Part shown: in pieces, positions 1 to 10,229 of the stretch | How the letters are laid out: each line of letters starts with the position of its first letter | Numbering within the stretch: the stretch's first letter is position 1 | Source of the DNA: Zymoseptoria tritici IPO323 | Taxonomy: Eukaryota > Ascomycota > Dothideomycetes > Mycosphaerellales > Mycosphaerellaceae | Assembly (NCBI RefSeq): GCF_000219625.1 | Contig: NC_018216.1 | Coordinates: 930,001 to 994,000 of the forward strand | Direction of reading: 5' to 3' | DNA length: 64,000 nucleotides | Notes under the pieces: generated by a model | What the model saw: only the letters and a program-made list of their open reading frames with translations | Databases searched by the model: none | Told to the model about the DNA's origin: nothing | Position numbers and translations under genes: made by a program

Positions 1-1174
1 GTTGTGGGCATTTGGGGAGATGGGGCGGGGAGGAAGTGAGGGATTGATCATGAGAGGAGGGAGGGTCTTGCTTCTGATGAGACGGAGATAGAGACAGAAG
101 TGGATGTGATGGGCGTCTGTAAATTGTTGTTCTGGCATTTTTAGCGATGATGACGAGATGAGATGGTGGCGGGAAGGAGGAAGTGATGGGAAAAAGGCGA
201 GATGGTGCAAGGTGATGGGGTTTCTCCTCTCGATCGAGGTTCGTACAATGGAAGAAACACTTTCTGCCGCCCTACGAAGACGATATGCGACAGACGACAG
301 TGTCATAGTATCAAATGCCCTCGTGCGACCCCTCCATAACTTCTACTGAGAAGATCTGCGACACCGAGCAAAGACAGTCTCTCTTCCGAAGAATTTAAGA
401 AGGGTGTACAGCCTGATCATGACCTGGAAAGTGACGGATAATCGTAGCCTCCATATCCGATCGTGCTACCTTATGCACCAAGATACAATGCTGAAACCCC
501 TCGCGGACAAGACTTCTCGTCCATACCATTCGACAACCTATCCTGCAAGCTTCACTCGAATGCATTCCCCGCGCTGCCACCTCGAAACAGTGAATGAGCC
601 AAGATCCCAATACCGATGCCACAAGAAAAGAAAGCCTCCAGTCTCGATATGATAGAATTGAACAAAAAGTGTCTGCCTGCCAATTGCGCTGCCATGCTCT
701 CTGCCATCTCTGCAGGTGGTTATATGAACAAAAAGAAAAAACCTTCCTGCTTCCGTGCTCTGCTCCCTTCCCTCCCATTTTCACCCTCGCCTCTGATGAA
801 AATGTTATCCTGAACGTTTCTCTCCCCTCGTTCCGATGCGCGCGCGCAGACCTCATGCAAGAAAGCACAAAGAGCAGAAAGGGTATCTCGATCGAATTCG
901 GCCGTGTTGGACCAGCAAGTAGCAAGGGCAAAGGACCAGCATTGGCCGTTGCCAAGAATCCATTGTTCGTACACGAAAGAGAAAAAAGAGACTGAGGATA
1001 ATGCTTCTCTCAACGTCAACGTTCGCTCGCGAGCTTTCCATATTAATTAGCTGATGCAAGGCGGTCGTGGTGAATGTATTGAAAATCGCTGTGCTGGATC
1101 TATCTTTTCGTTCCTTCTCGAGGCTGGTACAAGTGGTGTTGGGCTGGATGTGTAACGGATGAATAGCTCCTCAT
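1..1174. other. No convincing gene; 3' flank of the PSR-like phosphatase
   Basis: Overlapping open frames occur on both strands (about 395-995), but none has a recognisable domain, signal peptide or credible splice signals. The stretch lies downstream of the minus-strand phosphatase and may include its 3' UTR. I see no RNA gene or repeat here. Confidence 0.5.
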
Positions 1175-3078
1175 TCACATGGCGACGTCCAGAACCATGC
1201 TAACGTCCTGCACCTGCGAGCCGGCCAGGTCTTCCAGCACCGGCATGAGATCGATAAGCTCATTATCGTGAGCATCGCTGAACCAACTGCTGATCGGGAC
1301 GGCGTGCTGAGGGTGGAAAATGTAGCTGGTGGGCGAGTTGTCGATGATGATGGTCTCCTTCAATTCCCGACCGATCTGGCTGAGATCTTTGACGTAGTTG
1401 CCTTGGTGGTTGTAGCAGCTCTCGCGGAAGAGGCGGTGGTGCACGACGTTGTGGATGTCCAGCTGATCCAGCAGAGGATCTCCGTACTTGGATACTGAAG
1501 CGGTAAAGACGACGACTTCGTAGAGTTCGCCGACGCGCTTAAGGAATGTGTCAACGCCGGGCCGTTTAATCACGTAGACGTTATGGTATTGGCCTTCGAT
1601 TTCGACTGGGATGGTGAAGTCTGCTTGATGGAGGATCTGGGAAGTATCAGCGATTTGATGTCATGTCTTGCAAGGTAGGGACAAACCTTGAAGCTGCTGT
1701 GCACCAGCGTCTCGTCAAGATCAAGGACCAGACATTTCCGTCCTTGGTGCTCCGGTCTCATGGCCGGTAAGAGCCATCTTTGGCTGGGATCTTGTGTGGA
1801 ACCGGGAGAGGTATCGTGACTTTGGTTCGCGCCATCGTGCGCGTTCTGTGATTGCATAGGTGGTGGCGGTGGTAATATGGTCGGCGCGACGTAACTTTGC
1901 GATGCCTCATTCTGCCGTGTCACGCCTTTCTCAATCTCCTTGGCTTCCTCTTCTGTCATTGGCACTTTGTCGTTCATCTCAATGTCCTCATCGCGCTCTA
2001 TTTGCTTCGACGTACGATCCGATGTGGGATCGATTTCCGGTGGTGGCTCAACATTCGACGCGACAGGTGTGGGCGCCTGAACCGTGATCGGAGGACCAGC
2101 AGAGTTATCACCAGGAGCAAGTAAAGATGGACCGGACGTGACAATGGGTGCTATGCCTCCGATGGCTTGGTTCGAATTCCGACTTGCTTCCGGATCCTCG
2201 CGTGGAAGTGTGGTTGCAGGCTGGCTGACAACTGGCTGCTCAACAGCACCATCGCCATGTGCTTGCTTCTCGACCTCTGATGACTTCGTCTCAAGACCAG
2301 GTCCGTTGGCGTTCAAAGGCTGCGCAGACTTCTCATCCATGACTTCTTTGGATCCCTCCACGCCGTTCTCCGTCGTTGCGACGTTCTGTTGGGTAGATGC
2401 ATTGTGTGCCGGCTGCTGCGCTCGTGTTGGCTGGACCTTGCCTCCTTGTTTGACCGGTTGTGCGGAGTCGAGATCGTGGCCATCGTCGGATGGACCGCAA
2501 CAATTGAGAAACGCAAACAATCCTCCCTTTTTCTTCGCCTTGGGCTGCTCCGTCGAGTCTGCAGTAAGACCAGGCGATGGCTTCGCCGCCTTCTCACCGC
2601 TTGATGAGCCCATCACGCCTCTTCGTTTGCTCCCTGTGCTTGGATCCCTCTTGCGTGTCAAACTGCGTTTCGATTGTCGCCCGATGCTATCCGATCTTTC
2701 ATTCGCTGTATCGCCGCTGAGCGTGCTCGATCCTGGCTGTGCCGGTGTTACTCCCAGTGTGGCGGCAGAGCCTTGTGGTTGTGTGTCTGTTGCGATTGGT
2801 AGGGTGGCATTCGGGATTCTGTTCGTCTCTGGGTATTAGTAAAAGCATACGCGACAGTGTGATGATGTTCTCGACGATGTGACGTACGATTGCGGTGAGG
2901 CTGACGAGTCTGGGAAATCGAGGTTAGCAATGTCATCTCGAGTCGATCTGGATATGGATGTGTAATGTTTGCGCTTCCCACTGTTCATCATGTCTTTCGG
3001 CATGTGATAGTGCGGCCCGTCGGAAGACGTACCTTGACCTTGCCCTGCCTGGGTGGGCTGAACGGCCGCCTGACTCAT
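1175..3078 (-). CDS. PSR1: PSR-type HAD (NIF/FCP1-like) protein phosphatase
   Basis: Predicted protein of 594 aa from three exons (2888-3078, 1687-2818, 1175-1636; introns of 69 and 50 bp). The C-terminal third is an FCP1/NIF catalytic domain with the [11 protein letters not shown] motif at about residues 430-440; the two aspartates of DxDxT are the nucleophile and acid/base of HAD phosphatases. The frame continues across the last intron into the conserved [10 protein letters not shown] block and ends near [20 protein letters not shown]. The N-terminal 400 residues are low-complexity and hydrophilic, with a [10 protein letters not shown] patch at about 163-171 that resembles the acylated cysteine pair of yeast Psr1/Psr2. 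In yeast those proteins are plasma-membrane phosphatases of the general and sodium stress response. Here the cysteines are internal rather than N-terminal. Family is certain; the Psr1 role is inferred. Confidence 0.9.
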
Positions 3079-4575
3079 TGAAGATGCGCGGGCTATTGCA
3101 GCATGTATGGTGTATCCTTCGAGTATGAAAGCAGGCTTTGAAGCTGTTGTATGGTCGCAAAGAGACTCTGAGCGCGTGACGAGGTGGCTGTTTCTTGTGG
3201 CAAGCGACGGTGTGCAATGAACGACAGTACTGAGTTGATCTGGTGTGTAACGGAAGGCTGTTCAACTGTATGGGTATGCAGATGTTGATGCGATTGTAGT
3301 CGCAGGTCGAGGCGGCTGTGCAGATTCGGGCGCTGGGCCAACGCGTGGTTGCGGTCACGGGCAGGTGTAGCTGTTGCGCGCGGACGGAGAAGACGGAGGA
3401 GCGGCGACAGAGAAGGGAGGTGTGGCGCGCAGCGGGCTTGATCGGGTGTCAGTCGCGCCTGCTGGTGGAGGCGTGGTCGGCGGAGGTGCGATCAACGTCG
3501 ATGGCGATGAAGGACAGCAACAATGGAATGGTGAAGTCGACGCGGTGCAGGTCGCAGATGAGGTCGGGTCCGGTCTACAGTCGGTCTGGTCCATGGGAGG
3601 ATTGGAAGCGGACGGGAGTGGAGGATCAAAGACGGCTAGAGGGCGGATACCTTAGTTCTAGTTGGATGCAGCCCGGTGGCTCAAGCTCAACTCGCCAATC
3701 CAATTTCAATTTCGCTGGCTCTCGGTCCAAGCAGAACGTCGACGACCAATCAGACGGTGATGCTGTAGGTATACGGCGCATAGCAATTGACGACAGCCTT
3801 TTGATGGGAGAAGCGGTGCGATATGTGTGCATGTGAGTGAATGCATGATTTGACTGTATACTCATTCTCTGTATGTATATATGTATGTATTACCCTCTAC
3901 GTCGACCCCGTCTCGTTCATCCACCAACCTGACACTGACTCTCTACAGCCCGGTCCATCCGCGGGCGGGCCATCTCACGCTAGTTCTAACGAAAACCAAG
4001 GTTCACGGGCGCTTGCGTCTTCCTAGTCAAGCGCGACGGCAAGAGCGGCTGGCCATTACACACGAATCTCTGTCTCGGTATCGCTCTCGGACGATGGACA
4101 ACACATCGACAACAATGGAACCCTCACTCACCGGCACGACCGTCGCAGTGCGACAGGAGTGCAATCATCCACGTGATGGACAGCACAAGACATCCAATGC
4201 GCCCGATGAAATCCGATGGACCCGCCATTGGGCACAAGTTCCGCTTCGTATGCCATCAGCCGCAGTCAGGAAATCAGGTAATATGGCTTGCATGCGGCAT
4301 GGTTATGCTGGACACAACCTCGTGGTACTTGCAAGCATGCACCGCCAAGAGTCCAGCGTTCACCACTGCTCAGTAGAATAGCGAGGATATCGGTCGCTCA
4401 CAACACGAAGCAGACGTACGTTGGACCAAGACACGTCACGACAGTTGGATTGCCGAGGACAAGCTTCATTGCTGGCACCCTCTTCAGTGCGAGGCTCATC
4501 CCGACGCACTGTGGCAATGGCCAAGCGACGTATAGGTCGCCAGCATGTTCTTCTGCCGGCGGACAACTTGCAACC
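3079..4575. other. Intergenic; likely leader and promoter of the phosphatase
   Basis: About 1.5 kb between two minus-strand genes. The first few hundred bases are probably the phosphatase promoter and 5' UTR. A short TATGTA-rich run lies near 3870-3895. An open frame from 4094 on the plus strand has no recognisable domain and I do not call it. Confidence 0.4.
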
Positions 4576-5260
4576 TCACGGGCTCTGGACCTTCGGCTGG
4601 TCATCTTTGGTGCAGAGCTTGCATTGGCAAGGCTTCGCGACCTGAGCCTGAGTTGCTGCCGATGCCATTGACGTCTTCGAGACTTTGGCTTGCCTCGCCG
4701 TTGTGCATAGGTTGCAACTACACGTTTTCGAGACTTCGGGCGGAGGTGCGATCGGCTTCGTAGATGCTTTCGGAAGCACAGCCTGATTTGCCTTCGTGCA
4801 TTTCTCGCAATTACATGGCTTCGAGTTCTTAGGCTGAGTTGCTGTCGATTTTGTCGGCTTGCTCGTTGCTTTCGAGCCCTTGGCCTGCCGTGCTGTCGTG
4901 CAGAGATTGCAATTACACGCCTTAGCAGTCTTAGACTGAGTTGCTGGCAATATCGTCGATGCTTTTGGAGCCTTGGTCTGCTTCGCTGTCGAGCAGCGTT
5001 TGCAGTTGCATAGCTTCGAGACTTTCGCTTTATCGGTCGTCGTTGGCGTCGATAGCTTTGAGGCCTTGGCCTGGACATGGGACGTCTTCACGTTCTTCGG
5101 ACATGCAGGATTTCGAGACGGTCCGCCAGTAACACTCTAGACGCAACGTCAACACATGCCAGATGATCACCACACTGGAGCGACTCACATTCCTCTCCAG
5201 AATATCCAGGCACTTGCGGACCCTGGTCTCGATATTATACCTACCATCTCTTTGTGCCAT
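4576..5260 (-). CDS. Protein with five tandem CxCxxC repeats, possible metal binder
   Basis: Proposed 210-aa protein from two exons (5189-5260 and 4576-5136). The intron uses a strong GTGAGT donor and a TAG acceptor and keeps frame. The protein is Lys/Thr/Ala/Ser-rich and carries five copies of a C-x-C-x-x-C motif (variants CNCKRC, CNCNLC, CNCEKC, CSCNLC, CQCKLC), each followed by T/S-T/K-A-K/R/N-Q. Motif spacing is 31, 34, 31 and 31 residues, so this is a tandem repeat rather than chance cysteine clustering. Fifteen cysteines in CxCxxC groups with many lysines suggest binding of soft metals such as Cu or Zn, as in metallothionein-like proteins; this is inference and no known family was recognised. 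There is no signal peptide. The start (ATG at 5260, MAQRDGRYN) is uncertain, because the frame is open further upstream. Confidence 0.5.
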
Positions 5261-5489
5261 GTTGGGCTGCATATGTGAGATGATCATGGTCAGACTGTTG
5301 ATGGTAGCTTTCTGCCGCTTAGGAGACTGTTCAAAGTCAACAATCCGAAGGCTAACACAGAGTCGCCCAACGCTCGAGATGCAGGCCGATTCTGACGCCT
5401 GTCCGACTTCGGTCGTTTGATGGCGAACGAGTAGAGGCAAGATGTGACATGCCCGAGTCTACTCGATCTGCTTACAGCATAATCGGAAG

Positions 5490-5841
5490 TCAAGTCAAAG
5501 CGATGTTGAGGTTGCCCGTGAACTTGAGTCAGCACACTGTAGCACCTTGCATTTCGAAACTACCATAGTGGCTTACACCATGATTCACTGGGCAGCAGAA
5601 GGTGTTTTCAATGCTGCACAGCGCTCCGCTGATTTCACCCAGGCTGAAGATCGGAGTATCGAGGTTCGCAATCGTGTCGCTGCCACCAAGGATGTTGTCA
5701 AACAAGGCCGTCTGAGGCGCCGCAGGTGTCGCAGCATGACATTTTGGTGCCTTTCGAGCAGGACGGGCCGTTGCTGTTGAGTTGAGGAGCGGCGTGGATC
5801 AAGGCGGCGCTTGCGAGGAATGCGGCGGTAGAGAACTGCAT
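5490..5841 (-). CDS. Small secreted Cys-containing protein, hydrophobin-like, frame broken or misread
   Basis: The ATG at 5841 begins a clear signal peptide (MQFSTAAFLASAALIHAA). The mature part starts PQLNSNGPSC and has a CSKGTKMSCC motif, which would fit C1 and C2-C3 of a class I hydrophobin. That frame stops at 5698. In a second frame downstream, a hydrophobic segment ending ALCSIENTFCC fits C5 and C6-C7. It is followed by a GTAAGC donor at 5576 and a last exon 5490-5522 ending NLNIALT. Linking the two halves needs a +1 shift near 5725, or a weak 62-bp intron (GTCATG...CAG) that would remove the first CC pair. So this is either a mutated hydrophobin-like gene, an assembly error, or a different secreted protein. 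Secretion is well supported; the hydrophobin assignment is not secure. Confidence 0.45.
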
Positions 5842-6446
5842 GCTGGCGATGATTGTCTTTGATGGAGAGCGGGAACAGTGTGGCTGTGATCGATGCGATG
5901 GATGCTGAGTTGATATAGAAGAGCTGGCAGATGGGAGGAAGGAGGTCACTTATACCTTTCCAGCACATGTGAGCTCTGCTTCCAATGGGCCGACTCTGAT
6001 ATTTTGGACGTTGCACGCTCGCTCTCGTGTCGTGTGCTTTTGTCCCTGATGGGTGCCCAGAACGCAATGGTTGGGTCCACATAACTCGCTCGTCACCCTC
6101 CCTGCTCACACGAAGCAACGGGAGAGGCCAAGTCTCAAGCCATGAGTCGCACATGTGGTCGAACGAGAGCGGTGCCTCCCACTCGATGTGGCATATCCGA
6201 GTATATCGAGGACGACAACGGACCAAGGAGTGGACGCCCACCCATGGACGGGAACCATGATCGCAAGGTCTTCTTCGATATGGCTTTATTTCAGCCAAGG
6301 TGAAGGGTAGGCCCGCCGCCCATGTTACGCAAATTGCAGATCGTTACACCACGTCATCAAAGAGCTGCGTCAAAGGAGCAGCCGTAGGGCGCACGGCTCT
6401 GGTGTCCTTGGAGGCCACCACGCCTGCTATCATGGATTCAGACCTA
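5842..6446. other. Intergenic, promoter of the secreted-protein gene
   Basis: About 600 bp between the start of the small secreted-protein gene and the stop of the flavoprotein, both on the minus strand. No gene, repeat or RNA was seen. Confidence 0.4.
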
Positions 6447-8054
6447 CTACGAGCTCTTCGTTTCCGCACGTAATGCCGCCTCTCTGCCAGCTCGTCGACC
6501 GAAAACACCACCAGCTGTCAGGCCACTGCCACCTGGGTAGTTTCCATAGAACAGTCCTCCAACCATCTCGCCGGCGCAGTACAGCCCTTTGATTGGCGAG
6601 CCATCTTCTCGAAGTACCAGGCTCGTGTCCGGATCAATGGCCAGTCCCCCGAAAGTGAACGTAATGCCCGACGTTACTTTGACTGCCAGAAATGGAGGCT
6701 TCACTATCGGCATAGCCCAGTTGGACTTCGCCAAAGTCAGGCTCTTCCGTGACGACTGCGTCGAGAGGCCATCTTTGACAGCAGGGTTGAGGTGGACATT
6801 GGGGTTTTCGGACCGGTGAGCAGCCACTGCTTCGTTGTACTCCGTCATTGTCTTGACGAACTCTTCCACGTTCGTGAGTCCGTTCTCATCAGCTGCCATT
6901 TTCTGCGCAAGCTCTCCAATGCTCTCAGCTCGAATCTTCCGGACAATCTCATCACGATACTCTTCCTGTCGAAGCCAACCTTGCCCATCCGCATCCCAGA
7001 TTTGATATGCGATGCCACCAGGCTGCTCGAGAATGGCACGACCGAATTTGGCATAAGTGTAATTTCTCAGATCAATGCCTTCATCGACAAATCTCTTGCC
7101 TTCTCGATTGACCATCACTCCGAGAGGGTACCCGCTCTTCGTGAACTCATTCGTCTTCTCACGATCTCCTCCAGTCTTGGGAGAATCCGCATCCCACGCC
7201 ACACTATGACATCCACTTGAGCTAAAGTCTCCGACCGTCTTCGCACCCAGTCCGATCGCCGCCGTCAGCATGTCTCCCGTGTTGTATGGCGTGCCTCTCG
7301 TATGCGCCAATTCCCATCCTTGTCCCATCCACTTCTTCCTCAATTCTGCATTCGCTTCGAAACCACCCGCACACATGATCACACTCCTCGCCTCCACCTT
7401 CCTCATCTGCCCTTCAAACTCCACGTTCACTCCGCTCACACCTCCCTCCTCGCCCACAACAACATCCTTGACATCAACCTCATAACAAATCATCCCACCT
7501 CTCTCTTCCACCGCCTCCAACAATCCTCGAATAAGCCCCTTCCCACCCTCCGGCACAGTCAAACACAACCCACCCCAAAACGTCCACCTTCCATCAACTT
7601 CATACGCCTGCCGTCGGAAACTCAACCACCACTCCACAGCGTCCAATTTTTTCAACCACTTCACTAATTCCAAACTCTCGTCTACCAGCACTTTGCCCAG
7701 TTCTGCACTACTCCGTCCGTCCGTCACACGCTGCAAGTCTTCATGGAACTGGTCGGCGGTATACGGTGGCAGATCGACCTTTTCCGCCAACTCGGAGGGC
7801 ACGTTGGAGACGAGAGGGAGTAATTCGGACAGACCGTTATGACGCGTGCGGTATGCCGCCGCGGTGAAGTATCCGTTTCCGCCGGCCCAGGTTTGAGGTG
7901 CTTTGTCGAGGATGAGGACTCGCGGTGGTGGCGTGGTGGATGTGAGAGCTGAGAGTGCGGAGGTAAGAGCTGCGGCGCCGGTACCGATTATGAGGATATC
8001 CCATGGTTGGGAGAGGAGGATTGTGGTGTCCGATGAAGAACTCTTAGAGGACAT
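6447..8054 (-). CDS. FAD-dependent fumarate reductase/tricarballylate dehydrogenase-like flavoprotein
   Basis: Single-exon 535-aa protein. The N-terminal Rossmann motif DILIIGTGAAALTSA (about residues 19-33) binds FAD. The C-terminus has the second FAD-contact block GLYCAGEMVGG followed by GNYPGGSGLTAGGVFGRRAG, typical of the fumarate reductase/succinate dehydrogenase flavoprotein (FAD_binding_2) superfamily. The layout is like bacterial TcuA tricarballylate dehydrogenase and its fungal relatives. A central RFVDEGIDLRNYTYAKFG segment lies where family members place catalytic residues. The open frame extends upstream to 8195, but I start at MSSKSSSSD (8054) because the extra 47 residues are low-complexity and precede a conserved short leader before the Rossmann strand. 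No transmembrane segment or targeting signal is obvious. The substrate is unknown. Confidence 0.85.
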   Translation of the reverse strand: MSSKSSSSDTTILLSQPWDILIIGTGAAALTSALSALTSTTPPPRVLILDKAPQTWAGGNGYFTAAAYRTRHNGLSELLPLVSNVPSELAEKVDLPPYTADQFHEDLQRVTDGRSSAELGKVLVDESLELVKWLKKLDAVEWWLSFRRQAYEVDGRWTFWGGLCLTVPEGGKGLIRGLLEAVEERGGMICYEVDVKDVVVGEEGGVSGVNVEFEGQMRKVEARSVIMCAGGFEANAELRKKWMGQGWELAHTRGTPYNTGDMLTAAIGLGAKTVGDFSSSGCHSVAWDADSPKTGGDREKTNEFTKSGYPLGVMVNREGKRFVDEGIDLRNYTYAKFGRAILEQPGGIAYQIWDADGQGWLRQEEYRDEIVRKIRAESIGELAQKMAADENGLTNVEEFVKTMTEYNEAVAAHRSENPNVHLNPAVKDGLSTQSSRKSLTLAKSNWAMPIVKPPFLAVKVTSGITFTFGGLAIDPDTSLVLREDGSPIKGLYCAGEMVGGLFYGNYPGGSGLTAGGVFGRRAGREAALRAETKSS

Positions 8055-10229
8055 GGTCTTGATTTTGATTGGGTGTAGTCTTGATGAAGTCGTTGCTAAG
8101 ATGGTAGGAGGTGACGAGTATTGGCTAGATCTGGCTGAGTAGAGAGAGAGCCGATCGAGATGAGAGGAAGAGGGAAAGAGGTGGTCAACAAGCATGCATA
8201 GGCTTGAGTCGCATCGAGAAGAGGTCGGCAGCCGACACCAGAGGAATACAAGAGCGTGATCTTCTCTGGCGCTTACCCGTGTTGATCAGCTTGGTTGTAT
8301 ATCTGATACGAGCGGGACGGCAAGGCAGCGATGATAGACGATCCTTATGTCAGATGCGTTGTGTCTGGTGTGGAAGAGGTTGTAGCATCGAGAACATGAG
8401 CGAGGCGAGTTGCACATCGGCCGGACCTCCTCAGCCGAAGTCGGCGTGAGACGCAAGCAAGCGAGGTCAGACTTCACATCTCATCCCAGACACAACTCTG
8501 AAAGGGCGAGTCGACGACATCGCTGGCTGCGAAGATAGTGATGGCCAAACGTGAAGAGAACGTTTGAATGGTCTGCTCGTTTCCAAAGCTGCGATGGGAT
8601 CTCGTCATGCTCGTGGAATCTTGCCGGAAAAGTCGAATCTTCCACGAGGTGCTCCTCGCAGGCAATCGCCAGAACAAGAAATCGTCCATCGACCACACCC
8701 ATCGTCGATATCATTTCCGTCGCCGCGTATCTTCCTCATTCATTCCTCATCTCAATCACACCGCTCAAGCTTGGGCATTTGTAGTGACTCGCGGACGTCA
8801 ACAAACATACCAAGTGAAACATGAAAAGACAAGCCCGCGAACTCGTGGGACATGTCCACCACATCGAACAGCCACACTCGACCCCCACGATGTCCCCTGT
8901 CCACAAAACACACCGTTCCCATCACCCAAACAATGAGGTCATCGTCGCAAACAAAAGTTCTAAAAACTGCCCATATCCGTCGACCAGGTCCTGCCTGTCA
9001 ACCACATCTCTAGCAAGCATAACCCACCACTTCGTCACAGCGGTGAGATTTCCTTCACGCGGCACACGCTACCGCAAGCGAGACGACAACGCCATCGCAA
9101 ACTTTCCAGATCGGTTGAGGACGGAGATCTCGGGGGAGGGTGACGAGGGTGGTGCGTGCCGAAGATGATCCCAGTAATCCTTGTACATATACAGTACTAT
9201 CGACCAGGGATGTTTTTCTTGATCGACGAGCATCAGCGAGCTAGCTGGGTTGGTCAGAGAGCGGATATTGCCCGTCTAGGCAAGAGGAAGCGGAAAGATC
9301 GATGATGGTTGCCAGCTCCGAGAGACATGCCATTGACGAGCTGAGAGCGTAAGCGTATCAGCGATTCAACCAATCTCCCTGGCTTCGAGTTCATGAAGTC
9401 TCGATCTCGGGTATTGCAAGCGCGACCAGGGCGCGAGAGTCGAAGGAGCTCTACCACCGGCACAGACACGGTCACAGAAACGGAGCCAGAGGGAACGACA
9501 TTGAGCAATCCGAAACTTTTTTCTTTCATGTCTGCTAGAGAGGACAACCCCCATGTATACCCCCTTTGAGCCTCCTGAAGTCCTAGAGCACCGCGCGGAT
9601 AGACATCATCCACAATCGCTCTCATCATGCACAATGGTTGTGAGGAAACCCCAGGTTTGCAAACCAAAAGCACTGTTTCTCCCAAAAGCAAAGGATCATC
9701 CACAATTTCTATACCGGAACGCCTTGCAAATGAACGGGACCATAAAAGCAAAAACACCAAAGCCCATGGTTCTCACACCCGAGAGAGGAGTTTGTGCCGC
9801 TTCCTCCAACAACCACTCTGAAAAAAAAGTCGCTAGAAGTGCAAAGGATTAAAAAAGGACAAGTCGAACTGAAGCAAATTCCGCCCCCCCTTCCACCGTT
9901 CTCGCCAACAGCGGCCAGACGCTGTCACCGCCGGCTTGCATCGTGATCGCCATCCCGAGCGATACTCGTCAATTCTGCCATGTCAAGACATGGATTTTTT
10001 TTTCTCGTAGCCAAAGTGATCTCCTGGCCGATAGCGATAGAGCGCAATGATAGGCGAGCGTCAAAGAGGCTGTTCTCCAGTAGTCGTATATCGTAAAGTC
10101 GTGATCGTAAGCTGCGTCAAGAGTAACTGCGTAATGCCGTTGGTCGAACGTATTCGTCGAACAGAATATGCAGAAAGTCATAGACAGAGGTAGTATCGAT
10201 CGTAATTTTGTTTCTGTTTCGAGGTCCGT
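8055..10229. other. Intergenic stretch, 2.2 kb, no recognisable gene
   Basis: Lies between the flavoprotein start and the last exon of the GAC1-like gene. Many short open frames occur on both strands, but none shows a domain, signal peptide or splice support. A C-run at about 9884-9891 and a T-run near 9996-10003 are the only compositional features seen. Confidence 0.4.

Noticed and set aside
395..995. Overlapping frames of 186 (minus) and 133 (plus) codons
   Set aside because: Both low in recognisable features and mutually antisense; no domain, signal peptide or splice context.
5260..5535. Further upstream exons of the CxCxxC repeat protein (frames with RPKSDRRQNRPASR and QSPKRQKATINS)
   Set aside because: The frames read like protein, but the only joining intron would be about 32 bp, too short, and the region overlaps the 3' part of the secreted-protein gene.
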